Shown here piece after piece: positions 1 to 7,933 of a DNA stretch of 64,000 nucleotides. Location of the stretch: contig UQIE01000001.1 of assembly GCA_900541065.1 (NCBI GenBank), forward strand, positions 236,589 to 300,588, in the 5' to 3' direction. Numbering within the stretch: the stretch's first letter is position 1; every line of letters begins with the position of its first letter. This stretch comes from an uncultured Collinsella sp. Its GTDB lineage: Bacteria; Actinomycetota; Coriobacteriia; Coriobacteriales; Coriobacteriaceae. Made by a program: the position numbers and the translations under genes. A model generated the notes under the pieces. That model was given only the letters and a program-made list of their open reading frames with translations. It was not told where the DNA came from and made no database searches.

Positions 1-210
1 AACGGCAATATCTCGAGCATTCACAAGACCACTTCCTCCAAGAGAAAGACCTTATTTCTCAAGAACCAGTGTGCCCCGCATCCATACGCCCAGCGTACCG
101 CCACGGTAAGGGCTCTGTTAACTCAAACGCGCATAAAGAACGGACGTCTTTACGTTGCCCTAAAGCTCGGTAAAGACACCCGTCCGCCAAATATCCATGA
201 TGCAGAAAAA
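1..210. other. Window edge, no supported gene
   Basis: No convincing gene is visible. One plus-strand frame is open from the window edge to a TAA at 172-174 and could be the tail of a gene, but it matches no family I recognise. An 8-bp inverted repeat (GTCTTTAC at 146-153, GTAAAGAC at 170-177) lies just past the stop of the next minus-strand gene. It could be a weak terminator, although no T-run follows it. Confidence 0.3.
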
Positions 211-975
211 TTACCAACCGGTGTAGTAGTCGGTGGTTCCGGCAGCGCAGCCGGAGTCATAGACCTTGCAATCACCCTTGGAGCCCGTAAAGGTCGAGCC
301 CTGGGCCATATCGCCCGCGGCAACAACGTAATAGCCGTCGGAATCGCGCCAGAAGCCCTCAGAATCCTGAGTCCATTCGCCCGTGCGATAGTGATAAAGC
401 ACATTGCTGCTGTAATAGGTCTCGCGGCGCCCGTTGTAGTTATTGACACCCGCAGAGCGCGTCAGGCCCGATCCGTTCGTGCAGGACGCGGCAGACGCGT
501 AGGACGGAGTGTAACCAGCGTTGTAGTACGAAGCCTCGGCAGCCTCCGCCTCGGCGGCAGCCTCGAGCGCCTCGCGCTTGGCATCCTCAAGCGCAGTGCG
601 CAGCTCATCGAGCTCGGTCGACTTCGCATCGACCTCCCCCATCGTCAACAGGCTACCCGCGCCATCGATACAGCCCTGCAGCACAGCGCGCTCGTCATCG
701 GTGGCATAGTCACCGTACATGTTCATGATGATCTGAGCGCGCATCTCCAGGGAATCGCGCTTGGCCTCCATCGAGGCGTTCCACTCCTGCATGGAACCAT
801 AACCATCGCCGCGATAGTCAACGGGCTGCACCAGCGTCGTCTCAGACGGCGTAGATCCAACCGTATCGGACAGTGTTGCGGCGTGGGCATCGGTTGCACC
901 GGCGCCCGCCAAAAGTGCCACGGTCAGAGCGGCGGAAAGGGCGGCGGCTTTCGGTTTTCGTGAATCAATCCTCAT
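211..975 (-). CDS. Secreted hypothetical protein with Ala/Glu-rich helical region
   Basis: I do not recognise this 254-residue protein. An N-terminal signal peptide is clear: basic MRIDSRKPK, a hydrophobic Ala/Leu stretch, then a likely cleavage after DAHA (about residue 30). A charged helical segment rich in Ala and Glu lies near residues 110-145. The C-terminal part is rich in Tyr, Gly and Ser, with three Cys, and ends in a DYYTGW-like tail. An upstream in-frame extension to 1281 exists, but the ATG at 975 has GGAGG ten bases before it and is followed by the signal peptide, so I place the start there. An exported surface or wall-associated role is likely; no enzyme motif is seen. Confidence 0.75.
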   Translation of the reverse strand: MRIDSRKPKAAALSAALTVALLAGAGATDAHAATLSDTVGSTPSETTLVQPVDYRGDGYGSMQEWNASMEAKRDSLEMRAQIIMNMYGDYATDDERAVLQGCIDGAGSLLTMGEVDAKSTELDELRTALEDAKREALEAAAEAEAAEASYYNAGYTPSYASAASCTNGSGLTRSAGVNNYNGRRETYYSSNVLYHYRTGEWTQDSEGFWRDSDGYYVVAAGDMAQGSTFTGSKGDCKVYDSGCAAGTTDYYTGW

Positions 976-1190
976 GTAGCTGGAAACCTCCGTAGTGCGT
1001 TTTTGCTGCGTTTGAGCTGCGTGTGATTCGATCGCGCTGCATAGTACCCCGAGCAAATCGCGACCTGCGGTTTTACTTAAAAGGCGCACGTCAATTGCGT
1101 AAAACTCACATCCTCTCAACAGGAGTTTTCCACAACTCGAATGCATAAAGCGTGTCAAAAACCCTGTTTTTGCGCCCTCTCTATGCAAAA

Positions 1191-1227
1191 AAGGCGCCTG
1201 TGCAACCATTGTTCGCACAGGCGCCTT
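1191..1227 (-). terminator. Intrinsic terminator of metY
   Basis: A 13-bp perfect stem (AAGGCGCCTGTGC and its complement) with an 11-base loop. Read on the minus strand it is followed by six T residues. It lies 60 bases past the metY stop. The rest of the 312-base spacer up to the secreted-protein start holds no gene; its promoter probably lies between 1030 and 1130. Confidence 0.9.
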
Positions 1228-1287
1228 GAGCAGGCATTTTATACAGTTATACCTATCGAGTCGCAAGGGGTCCTTGCACAAGTCGCC

Positions 1288-2598
1288 TTACTCGTCCAGC
1301 GCGGCGAAGGCCTGCTTCAGATCCCAAATGATATCCTCGGCATTCTCGGTACCGATGGAAAGACGGATCGTGGAGGGCGTGATGTTCTGCTCGGCGAGCT
1401 CCTCGGCAGACAGCTGGGAGTGCGTGGTGGTAGCCGGGTGCACGACGAGCGACTTGACGTCGGCCACGTTGGCGAGCAGCGAGAACACCTGCAGATGATC
1501 AATGAACTTCCAAGCAGCCTCCTGACCACCCTTGATCTCGAAGGTGAAGATCGAGGCGCCGCCACGGGGGAAGTACTTCTGGTACAGCTCATGGTCGGGG
1601 TGCTCAGGCAGGCTCGGGTGATTCACCTTGGCAACATGGCTGTCACCAGCCAGGAACTCAACGACCTTCTTGGTGTTCTCGACATGACGATCAACGCGCA
1701 GCGACAGAGTCTCGGTGCCCTGGAGCAGGACCCAGGCGTTGAACGGGCTGATGCAGGCGCCCTCGTCACGCAGCAGGATGGCGCGGACATAGGTCGCGAA
1801 GGCGGCAGGGCCGGCAGCCTCGGCAAACGAGACGCCATGGTAGGAGGGGTTGGGCTCGGCGATCTGCGCATACTTGCCGCTCGCCTTCCAGTCAAAGTTG
1901 CCGCCGTCGACGATCACACCGCCCAGCGAAGTGCCGTGCCCGCCGATGAACTTGGTTGCGGAGTGGACGACGATGTTGGCACCATGCTCCAGCGGACGGA
2001 ACAGATACGGGGTGCCGAAGGTGTTGTCGACGACAACCGGCAGACCGTGCTTCTTGGCAATCTCGGAAATGGCGTCGATGTTGGGGATGTCGGAGTTGGG
2101 GTTGCCGAGCGTCTCGAGATAGATGACCGTGGTGTTGTCCTTGATGGCACCCTCGACCTCTTCCAGGTTATGGGCATCGACAAAGGTGGTCTCGACGCCA
2201 AACTGGGAGAGCGTATGCTCCAGCAGGTTGTAGGAGCCACCGTAGATGGTCTTCTGAGCCACCACGTGGTCACCGGCCTGGGCAAGAGCCTGCAGGGTAT
2301 AGGTGATGGCGGCGGCACCAGAGGCGACGGCGAGGCCAGCAACGCCACCCTCGAGCGCGGCGATGCGATCCTCGAAGACGCCCTGGGTGGAGTTGGTCAG
2401 ACGGCCGTAGATGTTACCGGCGTCGGCAAGACCAAAGCGGTCGGCGGCGTGCTGGGAGTTGCGGAACACATAGCTCGTGGTCTGGTAGATAGGCACGGCG
2501 CGGGAGTCGGATGCGGGATCGGCGCTCTCCTGGCCAACGTGAAGCTGCAGGGTATCGAAACCAAAGGTGTGCTCGGGGTTGTTGATGAACTGGCTCAT
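1288..2598 (-). CDS. metY: O-acetylhomoserine aminocarboxypropyltransferase (sulfhydrylase)
   Basis: A PLP enzyme of the Cys/Met metabolism family that makes homocysteine (or methionine) from O-acetylhomoserine and sulfide (or methanethiol) in the cytoplasm. The 436 residues match the usual MetY length. Visible are YGRLTNS near residue 64 (phosphate-binding Tyr/Arg), the SGAAA loop near 93, DNTFGTP near 191 and the PLP lysine at about K216 in HSATKFIGG. The C-terminal VHPATTTHSQL segment is typical of the family. The gene is transcribed alone, ends in a strong terminator, and is preceded by a leader ORF and a divergent LysR regulator. MetZ-type enzymes are related, but the length and motifs favour MetY. 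Confidence 0.95.
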   Translation of the reverse strand: MSQFINNPEHTFGFDTLQLHVGQESADPASDSRAVPIYQTTSYVFRNSQHAADRFGLADAGNIYGRLTNSTQGVFEDRIAALEGGVAGLAVASGAAAITYTLQALAQAGDHVVAQKTIYGGSYNLLEHTLSQFGVETTFVDAHNLEEVEGAIKDNTTVIYLETLGNPNSDIPNIDAISEIAKKHGLPVVVDNTFGTPYLFRPLEHGANIVVHSATKFIGGHGTSLGGVIVDGGNFDWKASGKYAQIAEPNPSYHGVSFAEAAGPAAFATYVRAILLRDEGACISPFNAWVLLQGTETLSLRVDRHVENTKKVVEFLAGDSHVAKVNHPSLPEHPDHELYQKYFPRGGASIFTFEIKGGQEAAWKFIDHLQVFSLLANVADVKSLVVHPATTTHSQLSAEELAEQNITPSTIRLSIGTENAEDIIWDLKQAFAALDE

Positions 2599-2660
2599 GA
2601 TGATCTCCTTGATCGAACATAAGTTAATAAATTAGAGAGAAGTAAGTCGCTGTCTCCTGA

Positions 2661-2714
2661 TCACGCCGACGGGCGCAAACAGGAGCCCGGCATTCGTCTT
2701 GGTAAGCAATTCAT
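2661..2714 (-). CDS. Candidate Cys-containing leader peptide of metY
   Basis: A 17-codon ORF, MNCLPRRMPGSCLRPSA, with a perfect AAGGAGG seven bases before its ATG and a TGA stop 62 bases upstream of metY. It contains two Cys codons (residues 3 and 12) and two Met, which suits control of a sulfur-assimilation gene by translation of the leader. The arms CTCCTG and CAGGAG flank its last codons and could form a hairpin whose folding depends on ribosome position. The ORF, ribosome site and hairpin are seen directly; the regulatory role is inferred by analogy with Cys-containing leader ORFs known upstream of sulfur genes in actinobacteria. Confidence 0.55.
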   Translation of the reverse strand: MNCLPRRMPGSCLRPSA

Positions 2715-2782
2715 ATGCGGGCCTCCTTTCGCATCCCGGTTCCGTGGTTGGCTTAATTACCTACCGCCTTTGTGTGTTTTGA

Positions 2783-2811
2783 ATAGTACGAGCATTGTTT
2801 CCCTCGGTCAA
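2783..2811 (-). promoter_or_regulatory. metY promoter
   Basis: On the minus strand TTGACC (2806-2811) is separated by 17 bases from TACTAT (2783-2788). Transcription would start near 2776, giving a leader of about 180 bases that carries the small ORF. Confidence 0.75.
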
Positions 2812-2830
2812 TCACTTAAAAGCGCTAACC

Positions 2831-2853
2831 TGTTATCGGTTTTATAGATAACA
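2831..2853. promoter_or_regulatory. LysR-type operator between metY and lysR
   Basis: A perfect 7-bp inverted repeat TGTTATC-N9-GATAACA that contains the T-N11-A core of LysR-type boxes. Its centre (2842) lies about 66 bases upstream of the predicted metY start site, the classic activation position for this family. It also sits immediately before the regulator gene, as expected for autoregulation. Confidence 0.65.
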
Positions 2854-2871
2854 CTCGAAAGGATGGCGCCG

Positions 2872-3810
2872 ATGACCCTCCAGCAGCTTCGTTTCCTGAT
2901 CGCCGTAGCAGAGTCCGGCTCAATCAATGCCGCAGCTCAGCGCCTCTATACCGCTCAGTCCAACATCTCAAACGCCGTCAAAAGCCTGGAGCAGGAACTC
3001 CACCTGGAGATCTTTACGCGCTCCAGCCGCGGCGTCACGCTCACCAACGACGGCACCGAGCTTTTGGGCTATGCGCGCCAGGTCGTAGAGCAGGCCGACA
3101 TGCTCGAGGCGCGCTACGAGGACGGCGGCACCCCGCAAGCCCGCCTCGCCATTTCCGCCCAGCACTACGCGTTTTCGGTCGAGGCCTTTGTCAACGTAGT
3201 CGAGCGCTGCCGCGACAACAAGTTCGAGTTCATCATGCGCGAGACCACCACGGCGCAGATCATCGACGACGTACGCGCGTTTCGCAGCGACATCGGCATC
3301 CTCTATCTGGACGACTTTAATACCCGTGTCTTGCAGAAGGCCTTTACCGATGCCCGAGCGAGCTTTCATCCCCTCTTTGATGCGAAAGTCCACGTGTTCG
3401 TCAGCGAGCGCCACCCGCTCGCACGCCGCCCCCAGCTGTCCCTTGCCGACCTCACACCCTATACGCGCTACAGCTTTGAGCAGGGAACCTCCAACTCCTT
3501 CTATTACGCCGAGGAACCGTTTAGCTATATTCCCTGCAACCGCAATATCCGCGTATCCGACCGCGGGACGCTCACCAACCTGCTTATCACCTCGAACGGC
3601 TATGCGCTGTCGACCGGCGTCCTCTCCAGCGAAATGCAGTGGGGCATGGCCTCGATCCCCCTGGCAGACGCCCCGACGATGCATGTGGGCTACATCATGC
3701 ATGACGACCGCAAGCCCTCTCCCCTCTTGCAGCAATACCTCGACGAGCTCAACCGCATCATCCATGCCAACCAACTGTCGGAAGACGGGGTAGAAATCGT
3801 AGATTGCTAG
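2872..3810 (+). CDS. LysR-family transcriptional regulator, probable metY regulator
   Basis: A 312-residue LysR-type regulator. The winged HTH fills residues 1-60 (MTLQQLRFL, AAAQRLYTAQSNISNAVKSL), followed by a linker helix and a two-lobed effector domain. An ATG also exists at 2863, but the AAAGGA at 2858-2863 is correctly spaced only for the ATG at 2872. It is divergent from metY with a shared LysR-type box between them, so control of methionine/cysteine synthesis is the simplest inference. The effector, perhaps O-acetylserine or O-acetylhomoserine as for CysB-like proteins, cannot be read from sequence. Confidence 0.9.
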   Translation: MTLQQLRFLIAVAESGSINAAAQRLYTAQSNISNAVKSLEQELHLEIFTRSSRGVTLTNDGTELLGYARQVVEQADMLEARYEDGGTPQARLAISAQHYAFSVEAFVNVVERCRDNKFEFIMRETTTAQIIDDVRAFRSDIGILYLDDFNTRVLQKAFTDARASFHPLFDAKVHVFVSERHPLARRPQLSLADLTPYTRYSFEQGTSNSFYYAEEPFSYIPCNRNIRVSDRGTLTNLLITSNGYALSTGVLSSEMQWGMASIPLADAPTMHVGYIMHDDRKPSPLLQQYLDELNRIIHANQLSEDGVEIVDC

Positions 3811-3873
3811 CCCCCGGCGGGCATGGCGCTACAATGGTCACTCACGCGAAACGTACCCAACGAAAGGAACCAT

Positions 3874-4359
3874 GTGAAGGTCATCATCTATACCGACGGC
3901 TCGGCTCGATCAAATCCGGGACGCGGCGGCTACGGCGCCGTGCTCAAATACACCAACCCCGCCGGCAAGACCTTCACCTCTGAGCTTTCGCGCGGCTACG
4001 CTAAGACCACCAACAACCGCATGGAGCTCATGGCGGTCATCGTGGCACTCGAGGCGCTCAACCGCCCCTGCGACGTCGAAGTCCATTCCGATTCGCAGTA
4101 CGTCGTCAACGCCTTCAACAAGCACTGGATTGACGGATGGAAAAAACGCGGCTGGAAGACCGCCAACAAGCAGCCTGTCAAGAACCGCGATTTGTGGGAG
4201 CGCCTGCTCACCGCAAAGAGCAAGCACAAGGTTGAGTTCATCTGGGTTAAGGGGCATGCCGGCCACGAGCTCAATGAGCGCTGCGACGAGCTCGCCACCA
4301 CCGCGGCCGACGGAGCCAACCTCGATATCGACGCCGGCTTTAACGAGAGCGACCTGTAA
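3874..4359 (+). CDS. rnhA: Ribonuclease HI
   Basis: Cuts the RNA strand of RNA-DNA hybrids. The 161-residue protein shows the full catalytic set: D8 (YTDGS), E51 (NRMEL), D73 (HSDSQYV), D138 (ERCDEL) and the loop histidine near 128 (KGHAGH). The basic-protrusion region (WKKRGWK near 89-95) for hybrid binding is present. I use the GTG at 3874 because GAAAGGA lies six bases before it and the fold begins directly there; the in-frame ATG at 3823 has no ribosome site. A TACAAT -10-like hexamer at 3830-3835 suggests its own promoter. Confidence 0.95.
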   Translation: MKVIIYTDGSARSNPGRGGYGAVLKYTNPAGKTFTSELSRGYAKTTNNRMELMAVIVALEALNRPCDVEVHSDSQYVVNAFNKHWIDGWKKRGWKTANKQPVKNRDLWERLLTAKSKHKVEFIWVKGHAGHELNERCDELATTAADGANLDIDAGFNESDL

Positions 4360-4432
4360 CGGCGTTTTCGCACGCTTTTGTGTCCTCCCGCGCTACACTC
4401 ATCCTGTAAACCGAACGGCACGAGGGGGATAC

Positions 4433-5539
4433 ATGCTGCGTATAGCGACCATCGGCACATCCATGATTACCGACGACTTTATCCAGGTCGTCAACGCCAA
4501 CGACCAAGCCGCGTTTGTGGGCACGCTCTCGCGCGATGCAAATCGCGGCGCCGCCTTCACCGCTAAGCACGGCGGCGAGCGTAACTTCACCGCACTTGAC
4601 GAGCTTGCGTCTGCCGACGACGTCGACGCCGTCTACATCGGCAGCCCTAACGCACTTCACTACGAGCAGGCCCTTGCCTGCATCGCTGGTGGCAAGCACG
4701 TCATCGTCGAGAAGCCCTTCTGCGCCACCGAGGCGCAGGCGCTGGAAGTCTTCCGCGCTGCCGAGGCAGCGGGCGTCGTAGCCCTCGAGGCCATGCGCCC
4801 GCTCCATGACCCCGCTTTCCACGCCATCGAGGACGCCCTGGGCGAGATTGCGCCCATCCGCCGCGCCTCATTGCGCTTTGGCAAGTATTCCTCGCGCTAC
4901 AACGAGATTCTCGCGGGACGCGCCACCAATATCTTCGACTGCAATATGGCATCGGGTTCCCTCATGGATATTGGCGTCTACACCGTCGAGCCCATGGTCG
5001 AGATTTTCGGCATGCCCTCCGGCCTTACGAGCATGGCTACTCTGCTCGACCCCACCACGCGACAGCTCACGCACGGCCCCATCGACGGCTGCGGTTCCAT
5101 CCTCGCCAGCTACGGCGGTGGCCGTATCTCCGTCGAGCTCGCGCACTCCAAAATTACGAATGACCTGCTTCCCTCGCAGATCGAAGGCGAGCGTGGCACT
5201 ATCCAGATTGACCATCTGTCCACGCCCCGCAACGTCCGTATCGACTATCGCGGCGATGTCGTACGCGGCTCGGCGACCGAGGCGCCGCGCGGACAGGGCG
5301 ACAACGGCCGCGTGCTCGACCTACCCAAATCGAGCAACACTATGGAATACGAACTCACAGACTTTATCACCGCCATCGGCGGCATCGATAACGTTAAAGA
5401 AGAGATTTGGGAGACCCCGGCGGGACGCCACGAGCTTGGCCACTACCGCGATGTCACGCTCGTCTCACTGCGCATCATGGATGCCGTGCGCCAGCAGGCC
5501 GGCATAACCTTCCCGGCCGACGCAGGCAAGCAGGCATAG
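4433..5539 (+). CDS. Gfo/Idh/MocA-family oxidoreductase
   Basis: A 368-residue NAD(P)-dependent dehydrogenase-like protein. The N-terminal Rossmann fold starts at residue 1 (LRIATIGTS), YIGSPNALHYEQ is the nucleotide-side motif near 66-77, and VEKPFC near residue 87 carries the conserved catalytic-site lysine. The C-terminal half is the alpha/beta substrate domain. The substrate is probably a sugar, inositol or similar polyol and cannot be assigned. It is followed after two bases by an acylphosphatase, so the two are co-transcribed. A GGGGG run precedes the ATG. Confidence 0.85.
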   Translation: MLRIATIGTSMITDDFIQVVNANDQAAFVGTLSRDANRGAAFTAKHGGERNFTALDELASADDVDAVYIGSPNALHYEQALACIAGGKHVIVEKPFCATEAQALEVFRAAEAAGVVALEAMRPLHDPAFHAIEDALGEIAPIRRASLRFGKYSSRYNEILAGRATNIFDCNMASGSLMDIGVYTVEPMVEIFGMPSGLTSMATLLDPTTRQLTHGPIDGCGSILASYGGGRISVELAHSKITNDLLPSQIEGERGTIQIDHLSTPRNVRIDYRGDVVRGSATEAPRGQGDNGRVLDLPKSSNTMEYELTDFITAIGGIDNVKEEIWETPAGRHELGHYRDVTLVSLRIMDAVRQQAGITFPADAGKQA

Positions 5540-5541
5540 CG

Positions 5542-5952
5542 ATGGGCTTCTTCGATACGTTCTTCTCCAGCGTCACCGGCGGCAGTCGAGAGCCTCAAAA
5601 ACCATCAAACGTCGAGCTCGAGCTGCGCCGCAGGCTTACTGTGCTCGCAAGCGACGAGGCCACTCAAGACACTCCCCTGCGCTATTTCCTGCGCTGGGAG
5701 GGGCAAGTCCAAGGCGTTGGTTTTCGCTTTACCAACACCAACCTCGCGCAGGCACGCGCACTCACCGGCTGGGTACGTAACATGGAAGACGGCTCAGTCG
5801 AGATGGAGATACAGGGAGCTCCGGCAAGCATCCTATCTCATCTCGAGGCACTTCATGCCTCCTACGAGCGCATGGGAACGCGTTTTCGCCTCGTAGATGC
5901 CCAGGCCCGAGCCCCACTTGCCAATGAAGACGGTTTCAGTCCTCATTATTAG
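5542..5952 (+). CDS. acyP: Acylphosphatase with N-terminal extension
   Basis: Hydrolyses acyl phosphates. Signature 1 (GQVQGVGFRF near residues 53-62, with the phosphate-binding Arg) and signature 2 (GWVRNMEDGSVEM, with the catalytic Asn) are both intact. The protein is 136 residues, longer than the usual 90-100, because of about 45 extra N-terminal residues starting MGFFDTFFSS. The gene starts two bases after the oxidoreductase stop with no separate strong ribosome site, which suggests translational coupling. Confidence 0.9.
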   Translation: MGFFDTFFSSVTGGSREPQKPSNVELELRRRLTVLASDEATQDTPLRYFLRWEGQVQGVGFRFTNTNLAQARALTGWVRNMEDGSVEMEIQGAPASILSHLEALHASYERMGTRFRLVDAQARAPLANEDGFSPHY

Positions 5953-6013
5953 TATTGTGTGCTAAATACGGTATCATTTACCTACGACCGTTGATAGAAA
6001 AGAGGCGAGGCGC

Positions 6014-6394
6014 ATGGCGGTGCAAAGAAGGAATACCAAGCAGCGAAAGCTGGTTCTTGACGCCGTGCGCCAAAGCTATAACCATCCCACCGCCGACGAG
6101 ATCTACAACGCCGTGCGCGCGCAGGATGACAAAATCAGCCGCGGTACGGTCTACCGCAATCTCAATCTCTTGGCCGACGCCGGCGAGATCCTCTCCATCA
6201 AGACACCGGGCGGCAGTCGCTTCGATCGCACCATCGAGCCGCACGCGCATATCATCTGCACCTCGTGCAACCGCGTCATCGACGTACCGCTCCCCTTCGA
6301 TGCCCAGCTCGACGCCAAAGCGTCCGAGCAAATCGGCTGGAACGTCACGTCGCACTACACCATCTTTGAGGGACTCTGCCCCGACTGCCAGTAG
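6014..6394 (+). CDS. Fur/PerR-family metal-dependent repressor
   Basis: A 126-residue Fur-family regulator. The winged helix lies in residues 5-75 (HPTADEIY, SRGTVYRNLNLL), then the dimerisation domain with HAHIICTSC. Two CxxC pairs (CTSC near 93-96 and CPDC at the C-terminus) form the structural zinc site typical of PerR/Fur. The short length and RFDRTIEPHAH segment resemble PerR more than Fur or Zur, but the sensing metal cannot be settled by eye. It is monocistronic and convergent with the HAD gene. Confidence 0.85.
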   Translation: MAVQRRNTKQRKLVLDAVRQSYNHPTADEIYNAVRAQDDKISRGTVYRNLNLLADAGEILSIKTPGGSRFDRTIEPHAHIICTSCNRVIDVPLPFDAQLDAKASEQIGWNVTSHYTIFEGLCPDCQ

Positions 6395-6470
6395 TCTTTG
6401 AGACATGCGTGCAAATCTACTTGCCCATCCGCTACAGCAAACAGCACATTTCTAGGTATGTCCCGAAAAC

Positions 6471-7268
6471 CTACTCGGCGAGCAGACGGCGCAGTTCTTC
6501 TTCGACCGTGTGCACGTAACGGACACGGTCATTGACACCGCGCATGCTGGGATTGCAGCTCTCCATTAGATAAGGATGGCCCACCACGTTGAGCATGTCG
6601 CGGTCGTTTTCGTTATCGCCAAACGCCACCATTTCGTTAGGTGAGATCCCCAGCGCGCGACCATAATCGGCAAGCGCGGACCCCTTGCCCGAATCAAAGC
6701 CGATAAAGTCGGTCCATTCGGTTCCCGACGTCATCACGTCGACACGGTCGCCAAAGAGGCGCTCAAAATGCTCCAGCGCGGCCGGCTGATCCATCTCGGG
6801 CGTCTGGAAGGCAATCTTAATGACGTCCTCGTCGATGTCCTCGGGACGGTCGACCACCGCCACATCGCAGTGGACCTCATAGCGCAAATGGTCGACGAAC
6901 GCATCGTTGCCGCCCATGGTGTAGAGGTGCCCCTCGCACGAAAGGGTCACGTCGGCATGGGGATACGCAACCACGGCATTCGCGATATCCATAGCAAGGC
7001 TGCGCTCCATGGAACGCTTGACAACGGCACGTCCCTCGCTCATCACCAGGGCTCCGTTTTCGCATACATAGGCGAGCTCATCGGCCACCGGGGCAAACAG
7101 GTGGCGCAAGCTCGCATATTGACGGCCGCTCGCCGGCATAAACACGATACCGCGACGATGCAGCTCATCGATAAGCTCAAAGGCCTCGGAACGCGGCTCG
7201 CGCTCCCCCGGATGCAGCAACGTGCCGTCCAAATCGCATGCAATCAGCTTGATTCCCTCAAGACCCAT
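6471..7268 (-). CDS. HAD-superfamily (Cof/IIB type) phosphatase
   Basis: A 265-residue haloacid dehalogenase-type phosphatase. Motif I is DLDGT with nucleophile D12 and acid D14, motif II is the Ser of ASGRQ near 46, motif III is the Lys of DSGKGSALADY, and motif IV is FGDNENDRDML. The large C2 cap between motifs II and III marks the Cof/YbjI group, which dephosphorylate sugar phosphates, FMN or PLP. An extended start at 7328 is possible, but the ATG at 7268 has GGAGG seven bases before it. The physiological substrate is unknown. Confidence 0.9.
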   Translation of the reverse strand: MGLEGIKLIACDLDGTLLHPGEREPRSEAFELIDELHRRGIVFMPASGRQYASLRHLFAPVADELAYVCENGALVMSEGRAVVKRSMERSLAMDIANAVVAYPHADVTLSCEGHLYTMGGNDAFVDHLRYEVHCDVAVVDRPEDIDEDVIKIAFQTPEMDQPAALEHFERLFGDRVDVMTSGTEWTDFIGFDSGKGSALADYGRALGISPNEMVAFGDNENDRDMLNVVGHPYLMESCNPSMRGVNDRVRYVHTVEEELRRLLAE

Positions 7269-7296
7269 ATGCTTTCCTCCAAAGCACCTCATCAAC

Positions 7297-7341
7297 AGTA
7301 AGACGGACTTTGAATAGCTGCCTCTCAAAGTCCGTCTTACT
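7297..7341 (-). terminator. 17-bp perfect hairpin after the ureE-like gene
   Basis: Arms 7297-7313 and 7325-7341 are perfectly complementary over 17 bp with an 11-base loop. The hairpin lies directly past the stop of the UreE-like gene and before the HAD gene. It has no long T-run, so it may attenuate rather than fully terminate. Confidence 0.6.
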
Positions 7342-7351
7342 CATACGCACG

Positions 7352-7930
7352 TTAACCGCGCGCCTTCTTTACGATCGTAAAGTCGGGAGCCATGCTCACG
7401 ACGACCTCCGCCGCACTCGACGCAAAGCGCCGGCTGGCATCGAGCTCGCGCGTGACCACCGAGAGGCGAACGCCCTCGATACCCCGGAGCATGCGGCCCA
7501 AAACAGGCTGCACCGGCGTATACATGCGCACGGTATGCTCGTCCGAGTCGCCTCGGAAAAGCGGCGCATGCATGTTGCCGATCTCCCAGCACGCATGCGC
7601 GAGCGCAATCGGATCCATGCGGTCGACTTCGACCAAATAAACCTCGGCGCTGCGCAGGCGCACGACAACCGCCACGGGCACCACGCCCGAACGGTCAATG
7701 GCGAGCACGTCGCCGTCGGCAAGACGACCACCGTCGGTAGCATCCGGCCGAACATCGATCGTGCGCCCCAGCTCCGTCACGCCCGCAAACGCGCATACAT
7801 CAGCCTGGTCCCAATCGAGCAGTAGCTCATCGACCTCAAAGACACCGCCCAGCTCCCGGCGAAGCAAAAGCTCATAGGACGGGTCGTTGAGATTTCCGAG
7901 GCACGTTGTCGAAACCAGATTTGCAGGCAT
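7352..7930 (-). CDS. UreE-like metallochaperone
   Basis: A 192-residue protein. Its C-terminal half resembles UreE: HACWEIGNMHAPLF near residues 110-123 corresponds to the YHLGNRH-type nickel-site helix, and PVQPVLGRMLRGIEGV is like the second C-terminal UreE helix. The N-terminal half would be the UreE substrate-binding-like domain. The His-rich nickel tail of many UreE proteins is missing. It starts three bases after the SlyD-like gene stop, with GAGGA as ribosome site, so the two are co-expressed. No urease gene lies in the window, so nickel delivery to another enzyme, or a changed role, should be considered. The family call is moderate. Confidence 0.6.
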   Translation of the reverse strand: MPANLVSTTCLGNLNDPSYELLLRRELGGVFEVDELLLDWDQADVCAFAGVTELGRTIDVRPDATDGGRLADGDVLAIDRSGVVPVAVVVRLRSAEVYLVEVDRMDPIALAHACWEIGNMHAPLFRGDSDEHTVRMYTPVQPVLGRMLRGIEGVRLSVVTRELDASRRFASSAAEVVVSMAPDFTIVKKARG

Positions 7931-7933
7931 AGC

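Noticed and set aside
1..174. Tail of a plus-strand gene ending at 174
   Set aside because: The open frame is short and unlike any known family, and nothing after it looks like a terminator for that strand.
1121..1131. DnaA-box-like TTTTCCACA
   Set aside because: A single imperfect site without a cluster, AT-rich region or dnaA/dnaN nearby does not support an origin.
2599..2780. SAM riboswitch in the metY leader
   Set aside because: The conserved SAM-I core and its terminator pairing are not visible; the short leader ORF explains the region better.
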